Positions 43,148-51,401 are shown, counted from the stretch's first letter. The stretch: 64,000 bases of DNA from Mycobacterium sp. ITM-2016-00318 (GCF_002968285.2 NZ_CP134400.1:3658001-3722000); one strand, 5' to 3'. Numbers and translations: made by a program. Notes: generated by a model not told the origin, from the sequence alone.

Positions 43148-43956
43148 CGCGACGCCTCCTTGGCCGCGATTTCCGGTAGGACTCCTGTGCCGAAGTCCTC
43201 GCGTTCGATCATCTTGCGCAACAACACGATGAACACGCCGGTGTACAGGACGAACACCACCATGTTGATCCACCAGGCGATGGCGCCGTTCCACGCGAAG
43301 GCGCCGCGCGAGAAGATCCACGCAGGCGCGACCACCACTTCGGTCAACGCGTTGCACAGGCCGAGATAGCCGAACCACTTCGGGAACACACGGTTCTTGT
43401 CGAGCAGGATCGCGACCATGTAGACCAGCGACCCGATCAGGAACACACCCATGGTGCCGCTGAATGACAGGAAGCCGAAATCGTAGAGCCAGGCGATGAT
43501 TTCGGGGTCACGGTCGGGCCGAAACGCCGCCACCGTCATCGCCATGGCCATCACCAGCATCCCCGGTACGGCGGCCAGCGCATAGATGATCAGGTAGGAG
43601 TAGGCGAAGACCCGACTCACCGACATCCGCCGCATCGAATACGCCAGCAGTGCGTTCATTGGGGCGCACATCCCGGCTACCAGGAACACGACGGCGAATC
43701 CGACGATGATGCCGTGGCCGTGGTCGTCGAACCACCGCACCACGGTCGGCGTGTCCCACGCCGGGCTCGGCGGTGGCTGCACGCGGGTGACGAAGAAGAA
43801 CAGCACGCCGTAGAGGTTGTAGAAGACGACCATCACCCACCACGCGAACCACAGCTCGCGTTTGGGGTGATATCGGATGTTCCACAGCAGCCTGCTCGTC
43901 GGGGAACCGGCAGGCGCGACTGCCGTCGTCGGCAGCGCCGTCGTCGATGCGCTCAT
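43144..43956 (-). CDS. polytopic membrane protein of unknown function
   Basis: A 270-residue protein with about six transmembrane helices (for example WVMVVFYNLYGVLFFFV, GIIVGFAVVFLVAGMCAPMNALLA, LIIYALAAVPGMLVMAMAM, ALTEVVVAPAWIFS, WWINMVVFVLYTGVFIVLL). It resembles the next upstream gene in helix layout, so the two may be paralogous. I recognise no domain and no heme ligand pattern. It lies between that gene and the subunit III-like gene with four-base ATGA overlaps at both ends, which implies coordinated production. Confidence 0.75.
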   Translation of the reverse strand: MSASTTALPTTAVAPAGSPTSRLLWNIRYHPKRELWFAWWVMVVFYNLYGVLFFFVTRVQPPPSPAWDTPTVVRWFDDHGHGIIVGFAVVFLVAGMCAPMNALLAYSMRRMSVSRVFAYSYLIIYALAAVPGMLVMAMAMTVAAFRPDRDPEIIAWLYDFGFLSFSGTMGVFLIGSLVYMVAILLDKNRVFPKWFGYLGLCNALTEVVVAPAWIFSRGAFAWNGAIAWWINMVVFVLYTGVFIVLLRKMIEREDFGTGVLPEIAAKEASR

Positions 43957-44660
43957 GCCGCGACCCGCTCCTGGGCTCGCTGCTCCCGGATGTTCTGCGC
44001 GAGAACGGCTCCCATGACGACGATCCACACCGCGATCGCGCTGTTCTTGACCCAGAACGACAACAGACCATCCCATGCAAGCGGCCCGGTGAACGAGAGC
44101 GCGGTGAAGGCGGCGGGTGCCAACGCGATCGCCGTCGCGACGTTGAAGAGAGCAACCCACGGTTTGAAGATGCGCTGTTTCTGATGGTCCCAGAAGATCG
44201 CCAGCGCCAGCAGCAGACACTGCGCGATCAGGTACGGAACTACGAGGGTGAAGGTTAGCCACGCAAGGTCGTTCAACAACTGAGTGAGTTCGGGTGCACG
44301 GTCAGTGCGGAACGAGCCGAGAAGCCAGAACATGTTGGCGATGAGGAAGATCGTGGGGGGGCCGCCTGCGCATGCGATCAGGCAATACGACAGGATCGGC
44401 GTCCGATGGGCCATGCGGCGAATCTGCATCGCGAGCAGGATCACAATGGGGACCAGGCCGACGCCGAACCAGTTGAACAGGATCATGCTGTAGCGGATAC
44501 GCGCGGTCTCGTCGCGATAGAAGGTCGCGACTTCCTCGGCGGACAAGGACGGCGACATCGGATGTGCGAAGCCGGGAAACAGGAAGAAGGCGGACACCCA
44601 GATCAGCGCGACCACCGGCAGCGTGCAGAGAAGGATGAACTCACCGTCAGTTCGTTTCAT
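43953..44660 (-). CDS. polytopic membrane protein of unknown function
   Basis: A 235-residue protein with about six to seven transmembrane helices: LLCTLPVVALIWVSAFFLFPGF, then PSLSAEEVATFYRDETARIRYS (an outside or inside loop), FNWFGVGLVPIVILLAMQI, and a C-terminal helix AVWIVVMGAVLAQNIREQ. The loop SAEEVATFYRD is distinctive of this family in actinobacteria. It is the first gene of the four-gene membrane operon, directly downstream of two palindromes shared with the divergent TetR gene. Confidence 0.75.
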   Translation of the reverse strand: MKRTDGEFILLCTLPVVALIWVSAFFLFPGFAHPMSPSLSAEEVATFYRDETARIRYSMILFNWFGVGLVPIVILLAMQIRRMAHRTPILSYCLIACAGGPPTIFLIANMFWLLGSFRTDRAPELTQLLNDLAWLTFTLVVPYLIAQCLLLALAIFWDHQKQRIFKPWVALFNVATAIALAPAAFTALSFTGPLAWDGLLSFWVKNSAIAVWIVVMGAVLAQNIREQRAQERVAA

Positions 44661-44689
44661 CGTCGGGCTCTCTTCATCGATGGACGTCG

Positions 44690-44728
44690 GTTGCCGATCG
44701 GCAACTGGACGGTAGCCGACCGGCTACC
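44690..44728. promoter_or_regulatory. two palindromes between TetR gene and membrane operon
   Basis: GTTGCCGATCGGCAAC (44690-44705) is a perfect 16-bp palindrome; GGTAGCCGACCGGCTACC (44711-44728) is an 18-bp palindrome with one central mismatch. Their centres are 22 bp apart, about two helical turns. They fill the 98-base divergent region and are the obvious operators of the TetR protein, which would then control itself and the membrane operon. Confidence 0.7.
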
Positions 44729-44758
44729 AAAAGGTCAATCCTCGATTACCCTCGTCGT

Positions 44759-45343
44759 GTGACGTCGACGCGGCAGGGCCCTCGGTTCAGCGCGATCACG
44801 CGCACCGCCGCCCAGACCCGCGTGCTGGACGCGGCGCTGAAACTCATCGCCGAGAACGGCGTCAGCGGTACATCGCTGCAAATGATCGCCGACGAAATGG
44901 GTGTGACGAAGGCGGCGGTGTATCGCCAGTTCAAGACCAAGGAAGAAATCGTCATCGCCATCACCGAACGCGAGATGGGGCGACTGGAGGATGCGCTGGA
45001 AGCCGCAGAGGCCCATGGTCATTCGCTGCGGGCGCGGGAGGTTCTCCTCGACCGGATGATCGAACAGGCCATCGACCGTCGTGGCGCATTCAGCATCCCG
45101 CTGTTCGACCCCGTGATCATTCGCCTTCAAGCGGAGTACGAACCGTTTCAGCGGTTCATCGAGCGTCTCTATGCGGCGCTGCTCGGCACGGAAGGCGGCG
45201 TCGAGGCGCGCTTGCACGCCGCGATGCTGTCGAGCGCGATCAGCGTCGCCGTCATGCATCCGTTGTTGGCCGACGTCGACGGTGACACCCTGCGCGCGTA
45301 CTTGAAGGAGATGACACGCCGAATGATTGGCCTCACAACCTGA
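44759..45343 (+). CDS. TetR-family transcriptional regulator
   Basis: A 194-residue repressor. The helix-turn-helix is at about residues 20-66 (VLDAALKLIAENGVSGTSLQMIADEMGVTKAAVYRQFKTKEEI). The C-terminal ligand domain (from about 70) is unrecognised. The GTG at 44759 is used. It is divergent from the four-gene membrane operon with two palindromes between them, so it probably represses that operon and itself. The ligand is unknown. Confidence 0.9.
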   Translation: MTSTRQGPRFSAITRTAAQTRVLDAALKLIAENGVSGTSLQMIADEMGVTKAAVYRQFKTKEEIVIAITEREMGRLEDALEAAEAHGHSLRAREVLLDRMIEQAIDRRGAFSIPLFDPVIIRLQAEYEPFQRFIERLYAALLGTEGGVEARLHAAMLSSAISVAVMHPLLADVDGDTLRAYLKEMTRRMIGLTT

Positions 45344-45408
45344 CCCGCACCGGAGTCAGAGCTTCGGTATTGGCATAACGACACACAGGGTCGGCCTGGA
45401 CGGCTGCT

Positions 45409-45912
45409 TCAGTCGGTGGTGTGGACGATCAGCACGTGGGTCTTGGCCTTGCGCAAGACGTCGCCGGGTACCGAGCCAAGCCACTTGTCGGTGCGCGTGC
45501 CCAGTCCCACGTTGCCAACGACCAACAGATCGGCCTTGACCTCCTCGGCGAGCCGGGACAGCGCCTGTGCCGGACCACCCAGACGACCCACCGGAATCGG
45601 TCGCGTCTCGACATCCTTCGCGCCAGCCGCGCTGGCCCGGTCGCGGGCTTCCCTAAGGATCCCAAATATGGGGGCCATCCCGTGCATCTTGAAGTCCCCC
45701 TCGTCCCGGAGGACGACCTCGGCGCGGCCATCAATCACACGATCCGGCCGGGCTGGTCTTCCCCAGCCTCCCTTATCCACGTTAGGCAAGTGCGCCATCG
45801 CGATGATCAACTTCGCGTTAAGTGCCGCGGCGAACGCGGCCGCGTGCTCCACCGCACGCAGCGACGTGTGCGAGCCATCGGTGCCGACCACCAGTGTCTG
45901 ATAGGCGCTCAT
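45409..45912 (-). CDS. universal stress protein (UspA family)
   Basis: A 167-residue single-domain USP. The N-terminal strand YQTLVVGTDGSHTSLRAVEHAAAFA holds the first ATP-contact Asp, and the C-terminal motif LLVVGNVGLGTRTDKWLGSVPGDVLRKA matches the G-2x-G-9x-G(S/T) nucleotide-binding pattern. Unlike the tandem-domain USPs frequent in mycobacteria, this is a single copy. Dormancy or stress control is likely by family, but no regulator site was identified upstream. It is monocistronic, convergent with the TetR gene. Confidence 0.9.
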   Translation of the reverse strand: MSAYQTLVVGTDGSHTSLRAVEHAAAFAAALNAKLIIAMAHLPNVDKGGWGRPARPDRVIDGRAEVVLRDEGDFKMHGMAPIFGILREARDRASAAGAKDVETRPIPVGRLGGPAQALSRLAEEVKADLLVVGNVGLGTRTDKWLGSVPGDVLRKAKTHVLIVHTTD

Positions 45913-46107
45913 TTCCCCACCCAGGGTAAAGCCCGACGGCGGCTCAGCTCCAAGAAAGAGCGAACAAAGCCACGCAGCCTCTCACCGCCCCACTAAAACA
46001 CACGTGCGGATGCCTCTCGAACTTGAACCACACGCAGGGCATAGCGTTGTCACTCCGCGCATCGCATCGCGAAAACCCACACCTGAGAAGTCGAGTCGAA
46101 AGCGCAG

Positions 46108-46443
46108 TTAGCTCATGAACTGGTCGGAGTACCTAGGACAGTAGGCCTGGACGGCGTCGGCCATGAAAACCGCGGCCTGACGCGGAGTAAAGGCCGAGTC
46201 GTTCAGTGTCAGCTGGTGAATGGTTGCTGGCGATTTGCCGGAGGTAAACGCCTCGCAGACCGTCCGGGCCCTCTTCACACTCTGTTCCGGTTGTGAAAAA
46301 TTGATCCCGTCGGCGAAGAGCTGCTTCAGAAACGCGTCGTCGGTGGCGTCGGCGGCGGCGCTGCCGGGGGTGACCAGACTCAATGCGGCCACCGCTATCA
46401 CCGCACCGAAAAGCTTGCCGATGTGGTGGCGGGCGAACATCAT
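46108..46443 (-). CDS. DUF732 secreted protein
   Basis: A 111-residue exported protein: signal peptide GKLFGAVIAVAALSLVTPGSAAA, then a DUF732 domain (DDAFLKQLFADGINFSQPEQSVKRARTVCEAF, then FTPRQAAVFMADAVQAYCPRYSDQF) with two conserved cysteines that probably form a disulfide. DUF732 is a mycobacterial secreted family of unknown role. The first ATG of a pair (ATGATG) is used; AGGAG lies upstream. Confidence 0.87.
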   Translation of the reverse strand: MMFARHHIGKLFGAVIAVAALSLVTPGSAAADATDDAFLKQLFADGINFSQPEQSVKRARTVCEAFTSGKSPATIHQLTLNDSAFTPRQAAVFMADAVQAYCPRYSDQFMS

Positions 46444-46592
46444 GATGACTCCTACATGTCGAACCGCAACGCAACAACACTAGCCCCACGCTGAGCAATC
46501 GTGTGCCCGCTGTCATGATCTGCGAAACGGAGTCGATGGCGCGGGCTGGTCACCACGCCTGCCGATGTGACAGTCGTCTGGGGGCAGTCGAG

Positions 46593-46919
46593 CTAGGGGG
46601 CGCCGATCGCGTTGATGCAGCGGATCACATCCTGCACACCCATGGAGGGGTGCCCCTGCGCAACGAAGTCGTCCAGCTTCTGGATGGCCTCCGCGTTCTT
46701 GCCTTGCGCCAGCATCAAGGAGATGTCATCAAGCTTTGCGAGGCTGCCGCTTTGGTCCTTTGTCTGGGCGGACTGGCGCTGGGCCTGGACCGTGGCATTC
46801 CGCAGTTGGGCTATCAGCGTCCGGCACTCTACGACGGTCGTCGCCGAAGCGGTGCCAGCGAGGATCCCGTTCAGAAAAAGCAATGCTAAAAACATCGCGA
46901 TCAACCGTGTCAGGTTCAT
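46593..46919 (-). CDS. secreted helical protein of unknown function
   Basis: A 108-residue exported protein. Signal peptide MNLTRLIAMFLALLFLNGIL ending near TASA; the mature part is helical (ECRTLIAQLRNATVQAQRQSAQ, LAKLDDISLMLAQGKNAEAIQKLDDFV) with cysteines near each end (Cys48-range and CINAIG) that may pair. AGGGAG precedes the ATG at 46919. A similar build is seen in mycobacterial small exported proteins; no function is known. It lies next to another small secreted protein gene, so this is a local group of exported proteins. Confidence 0.7.
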   Translation of the reverse strand: MNLTRLIAMFLALLFLNGILAGTASATTVVECRTLIAQLRNATVQAQRQSAQTKDQSGSLAKLDDISLMLAQGKNAEAIQKLDDFVAQGHPSMGVQDVIRCINAIGAP

Positions 46920-47268
46920 CAAAACTCCCTCTGCGTAGTGGCGCAGAATGGCTCCGCAGGCAGGCAAACGGCCTGACCGCCTAGCGCTAGGTACCCCGCG
47001 CCGTCCTGAGACAAACTAGTGGCAATGCTAGTTTGCCTCTCGCCCCGTTGGTGGAGTTGCAACAGCCGCCAAGTCGACGTATGTGCTGTCCTGCGACTCG
47101 AGCGGAGTGACTGACTACTTCGTCCTACTTCGTCGCGGCGCCGGTGAAGGCAAGTGGTGCGCGCCACGAGCGAGGTCGTCCCGGTACCGCTCGAGAAATC
47201 CTGAACTTGTAATGATCAGATCGCCGATTCCATACCGGTTGTGGAAACAACGTTTTATCATCTCGGAA
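46920..47268. other. divergent intergenic region with two palindromes
   Basis: About 350 bases between two divergent secreted-protein genes hold no convincing gene. Two inverted repeats are present: CCTAGCGCTAGG at 46980-46991 (perfect) and GAGACAAACTAG/CTAGTTTGCCTC at 47008-47039 (11 of 12 pairs, 8-base loop). The rest is featureless and AT-richer towards 47200-47270, consistent with a promoter for the plus-strand gene. Confidence 0.5.
46980..47039. promoter_or_regulatory. pair of palindromes in the divergent region
   Basis: CCTAGCGCTAGG (46980-46991) is a perfect 12-bp palindrome. At 47008-47039, GAGACAAACTAG and CTAGTTTGCCTC pair in 11 of 12 positions around TGGCAATG. Both contain CTAG. 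They may be operators for the flanking secreted-protein genes or a hairpin; no regulator gene is adjacent. Confidence 0.4.
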
Positions 47269-47724
47269 ATGAGGTTTCCGGCTGATCGCGTGCGTACCAG
47301 GCCGTTGTTGAGTGTGCTGTCGGCAACGGTTTTAGCGGGAGCCTGTGTCACCTTCGGCACCGCAACCGCTGCCGCGGACGACCTGCCGCCTCCACCGCTG
47401 CATCACATCCATTACACGGTTTGGGCCGAGGAGCCTTTCACGGCGGAGATCTACTACCGCGACACCGACCCGCCGAACTGGGCGGAATACAGCCACAACC
47501 CCTACCTGTACAGCCCCAACATCGAAGCCGAAGTCGGCCCGAACCAGCAATGGAACCTCGACGTCGGTTTGGCCGACCCCGATCAGTGGGCGATGGTAGT
47601 CGCGGGCACCGGCGGCGAGTCACCGAAGAGACCCAACATCCACTGTGCGCTTGCCGTCGACGGCGTGGTCGTGAAGACCGCTCAGGGACCGAAGGGTGCG
47701 CTCTGCTCCATTCGAGCCTGGTGA
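47269..47724 (+). CDS. secreted MmpS-like protein
   Basis: A 151-residue exported protein with a long signal sequence (MRFPADRVRTRPLLSVLSAT, cleavage near TAAA-DD). The mature domain has repeated beta strands: HIHYTVWAEEPFTAEIYYRD, NQQWNLDVGLADPDQWAMVVAG and IHCALAVDGVVVKTAQGPKGALCSI. Two cysteines near the end may form a disulfide. The strand order and the CxLxVDG...G...C ending resemble the extracellular MmpS domain, but no MmpL transporter is encoded nearby. Its 3' end overlaps the convergent TetR gene by 43 bases. Confidence 0.7.
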   Translation: MRFPADRVRTRPLLSVLSATVLAGACVTFGTATAAADDLPPPPLHHIHYTVWAEEPFTAEIYYRDTDPPNWAEYSHNPYLYSPNIEAEVGPNQQWNLDVGLADPDQWAMVVAGTGGESPKRPNIHCALAVDGVVVKTAQGPKGALCSIRAW

Positions 47725-48338
47725 TCACTCACCGGCGTCGCGTCGCCTGCGGACACAGGATCACCTTCCAATCGACGCAGCCATTGCTCGCAATACTTGA
47801 ACGTCTCGGCGTGACCGGTGGACATGCCGAGAGCCCGCTCCATCACGAGCGCCTGCGACACGCTCGTCGCGAACACCGTCCACACCACAGGCGGCACCTC
47901 ACCCACGTCCACGTTGTAGCGCCGTAGTGCAGCGGCGATCGCCTTGTTCTGCTCCTTCCGGAACCGTTCGGCGTAATAGACGATTTCGGCCCTAAGCGCC
48001 TTGCGGTGATTAGCCAGCCCCATGAACTCCATCGTCAGCCGGGTGGCCTCAGGCTGCGTGCTGAACCTCCACAGGGCCCACAGCGGCTGAGGCGACGCCA
48101 GCGCTGTCGCCAGCACCCCGAGGCCATCCTCCGCTCTGCGGCGGAACACCTCGAGGAAGAGGTCTTCCATGGTCCTGAAGTAGTAATGCACAAGTTGCGG
48201 CTTGAGCCCGGCGGCATCCGCGACACGCCGAGACGTGACGGCGGCGTAACCCTCCTGCAGGAGCAGTTCCTCGGCAGCATCCAGCAGTACGCCGCGATTC
48301 TTCGCCTCCGGTGCCCCAATTCTTCGGTCCGACGCCAT
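47682..48338 (-). CDS. TetR-family transcriptional regulator
   Basis: A 218-residue regulator with an N-terminal HTH (RGVLLDAAEELLLQEGYAAVTSRRVADAAGLKPQLVHYYFRTMEDLF, about residues 15-62) and a helical ligand domain. The ATG at 48338 has GGGAGGTG upstream. It is divergent from the cytochrome P450 gene; two TGCTNAGCA palindromes lie between them, so it likely represses the P450 and itself. The effector may be the P450 substrate. Confidence 0.9.
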   Translation of the reverse strand: MASDRRIGAPEAKNRGVLLDAAEELLLQEGYAAVTSRRVADAAGLKPQLVHYYFRTMEDLFLEVFRRRAEDGLGVLATALASPQPLWALWRFSTQPEATRLTMEFMGLANHRKALRAEIVYYAERFRKEQNKAIAAALRRYNVDVGEVPPVVWTVFATSVSQALVMERALGMSTGHAETFKYCEQWLRRLEGDPVSAGDATPVSDHQARMEQSAPFGP

Positions 48339-48427
48339 GTCACCTCCCCGAATATTCTCCCAGAGCGTCGCCACCGGAGACGTCAGCCGCCATACCGGGT
48401 GTCACCTTGACCGTGACTCTACCGCCA

Positions 48428-48447
48428 TGCTAAGCAGGTGCTCAGCA
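48428..48447. promoter_or_regulatory. double TGCTNAGCA operator
   Basis: TGCTAAGCA (48428-48436) and TGCTCAGCA (48439-48447) are two 9-bp palindromes separated by two bases, giving a 20-bp site of a kind bound by TetR-family dimers in pairs. The site lies 90 bases from the TetR start codon and 80 bases from the P450 start codon. Confidence 0.65.
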
Positions 48448-48527
48448 TACTATGTGCCGTGCACCTTCAGCGCGGTGCGACGTCCAGCCAGTGGAGCTAT
48501 CACGGGTTCCGGGAGGAAGCGCCTTTA

Positions 48528-49808
48528 ATGACTACCGATTACGACTCCCTCGACTACTTCACCGATCCGTCGCTCGTGCCGGACCCGCATCCCTACTTCG
48601 ACCATCTACGGACCAAGGACGCATCCTGCTGCCCGATCACCAATGGGGTGCTCGCGGTCACCGGCTGGGAGGCGGCCAACGCGGTCTACAAGGACGCCGA
48701 GAGCTACTCGTCCTGCGTTGCGGTGGCCGGCCCGTTCACCCCGATCCCGTTCGTGCCCGAGGGCGACGACATCTGCGCACAGCTCGTGGAGCACCGCGCC
48801 GAGATCCCGATGTACGAGCACATGGTCACGATGGACGCGCCGTACCACACGGATGCCCGGTCGCTGCTTAGTCGGCTGTTGACACCGAAACGGCTGAAGG
48901 AAAACGAGGACTTCATGTGGCGGCTGGCCGACCGCCACATCGACGAGTTCATCGCCGACGGCAAGTGTGAGTTCCTGGCCGCCTACGCCAGGCCGTTCTC
49001 ACTGCTGGTGGTGGCCGATCTGCTCGGCGTCCCCGAAGAGGACCACGAGGAGTTTCGCGAAGCATTCGGCGCCCAGCGCCCCGGCAGCAACATCGGAGGC
49101 CTCGACCACGAGCCGATCGCCGCCAACCCCTTGGAGTGGGCCGACGAGAAGTTCAGTCACTACATCGAGGATCGCAGGACGAACCCGCGTGACGACGTGC
49201 TGACCGGGCTGGCCACTGCGCTCTACCCCGACGGCTCGACGCCCGAAGTCATCGACGTCGTGCGCACCGCCACGTTCCTGTTCGGGGCCGGCCAGGAGAC
49301 CACCGCCAAGCTTCTCAGTGCGGCGCTGCGGGTGCTCGGTGACCGACCCGAGATCCAGCAGCAGCTGCGCGACGACCGCAGCCTCATTCCGGTGTTCATC
49401 GAGGAGTGCTTGCGGATGGACAGCCCTGTGAAGAGCGTGTTCCGGATGGCTCGCAAGACCACGACGCTGGGCGAAACCTCGGTCCCCGCCGGTACCACAG
49501 TGATGGTCAGTCCCGGCGCGGCAAACCGCGACCCCGGGCGGTTCGACGAACCCCACAAGTTCCGTCTCGACCGGAAGAATGTCCGCGAGCACATCGCGTT
49601 CAGCCGCGGCATCCACTCCTGCCCGGGCGCACCGTTAGCGCGCGTCGAGGGCCGGGTCAGCATTGAGCGGATTCTCGACCGGCTGAGCGACATCACGATC
49701 GACGACGAGAAGCACGGTCCCGCCGACTCCCGCGCATACACCTACGAGCCGACATTCATTCTGCGCGGACTGACCGACCTCAACATCAAATTCACCCCAG
49801 TTGGGTAG
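48528..49808 (+). CDS. cytochrome P450 monooxygenase
   Basis: A 426-residue soluble bacterial P450 that inserts one oxygen atom into an unreactive C-H bond using reductant from ferredoxin. Heme loop FSRGIHSCPGAPLAR with the axial Cys365, I-helix FGAGQETTAK (about 252-261) with the acid replaced by Gln-Glu, and ExxR helix EECLRMD. The substrate and CYP family are not assigned. The ATG at 48528 follows GGGAGGAAG. No ferredoxin gene is adjacent. The gene is divergent from the TetR gene. Confidence 0.93.
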   Translation: MTTDYDSLDYFTDPSLVPDPHPYFDHLRTKDASCCPITNGVLAVTGWEAANAVYKDAESYSSCVAVAGPFTPIPFVPEGDDICAQLVEHRAEIPMYEHMVTMDAPYHTDARSLLSRLLTPKRLKENEDFMWRLADRHIDEFIADGKCEFLAAYARPFSLLVVADLLGVPEEDHEEFREAFGAQRPGSNIGGLDHEPIAANPLEWADEKFSHYIEDRRTNPRDDVLTGLATALYPDGSTPEVIDVVRTATFLFGAGQETTAKLLSAALRVLGDRPEIQQQLRDDRSLIPVFIEECLRMDSPVKSVFRMARKTTTLGETSVPAGTTVMVSPGAANRDPGRFDEPHKFRLDRKNVREHIAFSRGIHSCPGAPLARVEGRVSIERILDRLSDITIDDEKHGPADSRAYTYEPTFILRGLTDLNIKFTPVG

Positions 49809-49923
49809 GCGTGCCGCGCAGGTCCACAGGTTTCGATTCGACTGCGAACTCACTCGAAGCTGCGAAGACGACGCTAGGCTGGACTGGCTGGCGGGCTCGG
49901 TCTGATCTCCGAAGGAGGCAGAG

Positions 49924-50310
49924 GTGCGCAAGATCATCGCGGCGCCGGTCGTCGCTTGTGGATTACTCTCAGCGTCAATACCTTTCGCCGGTGAGGCATC
50001 GGCGTATTGCGACTCGGCAGACTGCGTCCCGAACGTTGCCCGCAATGTCGCCGAGGGCGCACCCTGCGCACCCGGTCCCTCTTACGTCTTCGGCCTGGAT
50101 TCCGACCGGAACACCCTCATCTGCGCCGCGCAGGGCATGTGGGTTCGGGTCGGCCCGTTGATCGGCACGCGCGAGTTGGCGCTGCCCTGTGAACGGCCGG
50201 GTGATAGCGCGCAGCAACCCATTACCACAAATGACTTGCAGGCACGTACCCCCGGCGTCCCGCTGAGGTGTGCGGAGATCAACGGGGCCACACGGTGGAT
50301 ACATTTCTGA
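49924..50310 (+). CDS. small secreted cysteine-containing protein
   Basis: A 128-residue exported protein: signal peptide MRKIIAAPVVACGLLSASIP ending near EASA, then a Cys-rich domain (YCDSADCVPNVARNVAEGAPCAPG ... YVFGLDSDRNTLICAAQGMW ... LRCAEINGATRWI) with six cysteines in a spacing shared with the convergent gene 50402-50782. GAAGGAGG before the GTG gives strong translation. Mycobacterial secreted family of unknown role. Confidence 0.8.
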   Translation: MRKIIAAPVVACGLLSASIPFAGEASAYCDSADCVPNVARNVAEGAPCAPGPSYVFGLDSDRNTLICAAQGMWVRVGPLIGTRELALPCERPGDSAQQPITTNDLQARTPGVPLRCAEINGATRWIHF

Positions 50311-50401
50311 CACTGGGTGAAGCGCGCCACTGGTGAGTCGAACCACCTGGCGGGGGCTTCACGTGTCCAACCCCGCAGTCCCCCGCTCGTCGGCGGGCGA
50401 T

Positions 50402-50782
50402 CTAGGTGTCTCCGCGCGTCCAGATGCTGGCGCCGTTATTGGCCACGCAGGTCAAGAACAGCCCGTCGGGTGCCTGGGCCACCTCACCGTCCTGTGCGGG
50501 GCAGGGTGCGGTTTCGTTTCTGATTCCATGCATCTCGGGCGAGCGGAACCACCGCGGTTCGTATCTCCTGGGTGAGCCGCAGAACACCAGCCGTCCCCAC
50601 GAAGTCACACCGAATGCGTAGTAAGTGCTGTTGTCGCAGTACGAGCCGAGCACGACATTGGGCCTGATGCCCGGCGTGCACGATGGGTAGTCGCACTCTG
50701 GCGGCTCGGCGGCCGCCGGCGGCGCGCCGGGCAACAAACCGGTGGTGAGTAAGGCAGCGAGCACCGCGACGACTGATCGCAC
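50402..50782 (-). CDS. small secreted cysteine-containing protein (paralogue)
   Basis: A 126-residue exported protein with signal peptide (VVAVLAALLTTGLLPGAPPAAA). The mature part mirrors the neighbour: ECDYPSCTPGIRPNVVLGSYCDNSTYYAFGV, LVFCGSPRRYEPRWF, TAPCPAQDG and LTCVANNGASIWTRGD. The shared pattern C-x5-C...PNV..G..C...Y.FG...L.C...W is evidence of a duplicated family placed tail to tail. A GTG start. Function unknown. Confidence 0.8.
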   Translation of the reverse strand: MRSVVAVLAALLTTGLLPGAPPAAAEPPECDYPSCTPGIRPNVVLGSYCDNSTYYAFGVTSWGRLVFCGSPRRYEPRWFRSPEMHGIRNETAPCPAQDGEVAQAPDGLFLTCVANNGASIWTRGDT

Positions 50783-50861
50783 AGCAACATTTTCACATAG
50801 GCGGGAACGAAGCTCTCGCTATTGAAGAAGATAGCTCCAGACCGAGTTAGGCTACTAGGTT

Positions 50862-51401
50862 ATGCAGGCGAAAAGTGTGGCTGCGGCCGCGACGGCGATC
50901 GCCGTGATCGGAAGTCTAGTCGCAGGTCCGTCGGCGCACGCCACGGATTACGGCGTTGCGCTCAATGGCACCTATCGGGCCTTCTCGAACGGCGAATGGT
51001 CTCAAACTAGCGCGGGCCCGAACGGCGCGGGTGGAGCCATGGTCTACATAGACCAGCCGTCGAAGATGGAGACCTGGACTGTGACATCGGACTGTATTAG
51101 TCCGATCCAATGCAACGGCGAGGTCAGAAGCGACGCAGGCTGGACGGGTTCGCTGAACTTCAACGGCGATTCCTGGAGGGTCGACCGCGACATCCCGAAC
51201 TGGGCGCCGTGCCCCGACGGCACGGCAGCCCCCGGTCACCAGAACTTCGCGTTGTGGGGGTTCGATCCGACCACGAGTGAGAAGAACAAGACCCGGGACC
51301 TGATCGTGGGCTGGGAACGGACCATGGCCCCGAGCGGCGCATGCGGTCTCAACAAGCCGGTTGTCACCCAGTTGCCGGTGCGACTGGAAAAGTTGTCTTA
51401 G
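50862..51401 (+). CDS. secreted protein of unknown function
   Basis: A 179-residue exported protein with signal peptide MQAKSVAAAATAIAVIGSLV ending PSAHA. The mature domain looks beta-rich (YGVALNGTYRAFSNGEWSQT, TWTVTSDCISPIQCNGEVRSDAGWTGSLNFNGDSWRVDRD) and has a conserved Asp/Trp pattern (FALWGFDPTTSEKNKTRDLIVGWERT). Cysteines CISPIQC and CPDG/CGL may form disulfides. Similar proteins occur widely in mycobacteria, often with mce or cell-wall genes; here it is convergent with the end of the mce operon. Confidence 0.75.
   Translation: MQAKSVAAAATAIAVIGSLVAGPSAHATDYGVALNGTYRAFSNGEWSQTSAGPNGAGGAMVYIDQPSKMETWTVTSDCISPIQCNGEVRSDAGWTGSLNFNGDSWRVDRDIPNWAPCPDGTAAPGHQNFALWGFDPTTSEKNKTRDLIVGWERTMAPSGACGLNKPVVTQLPVRLEKLS

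Noticed and set aside
47083..47268. Upstream 62 codons before the MmpS-like gene
   Set aside because: The signal peptide starts at 47269 and the upstream part has cysteine/arginine-rich non-coding character.
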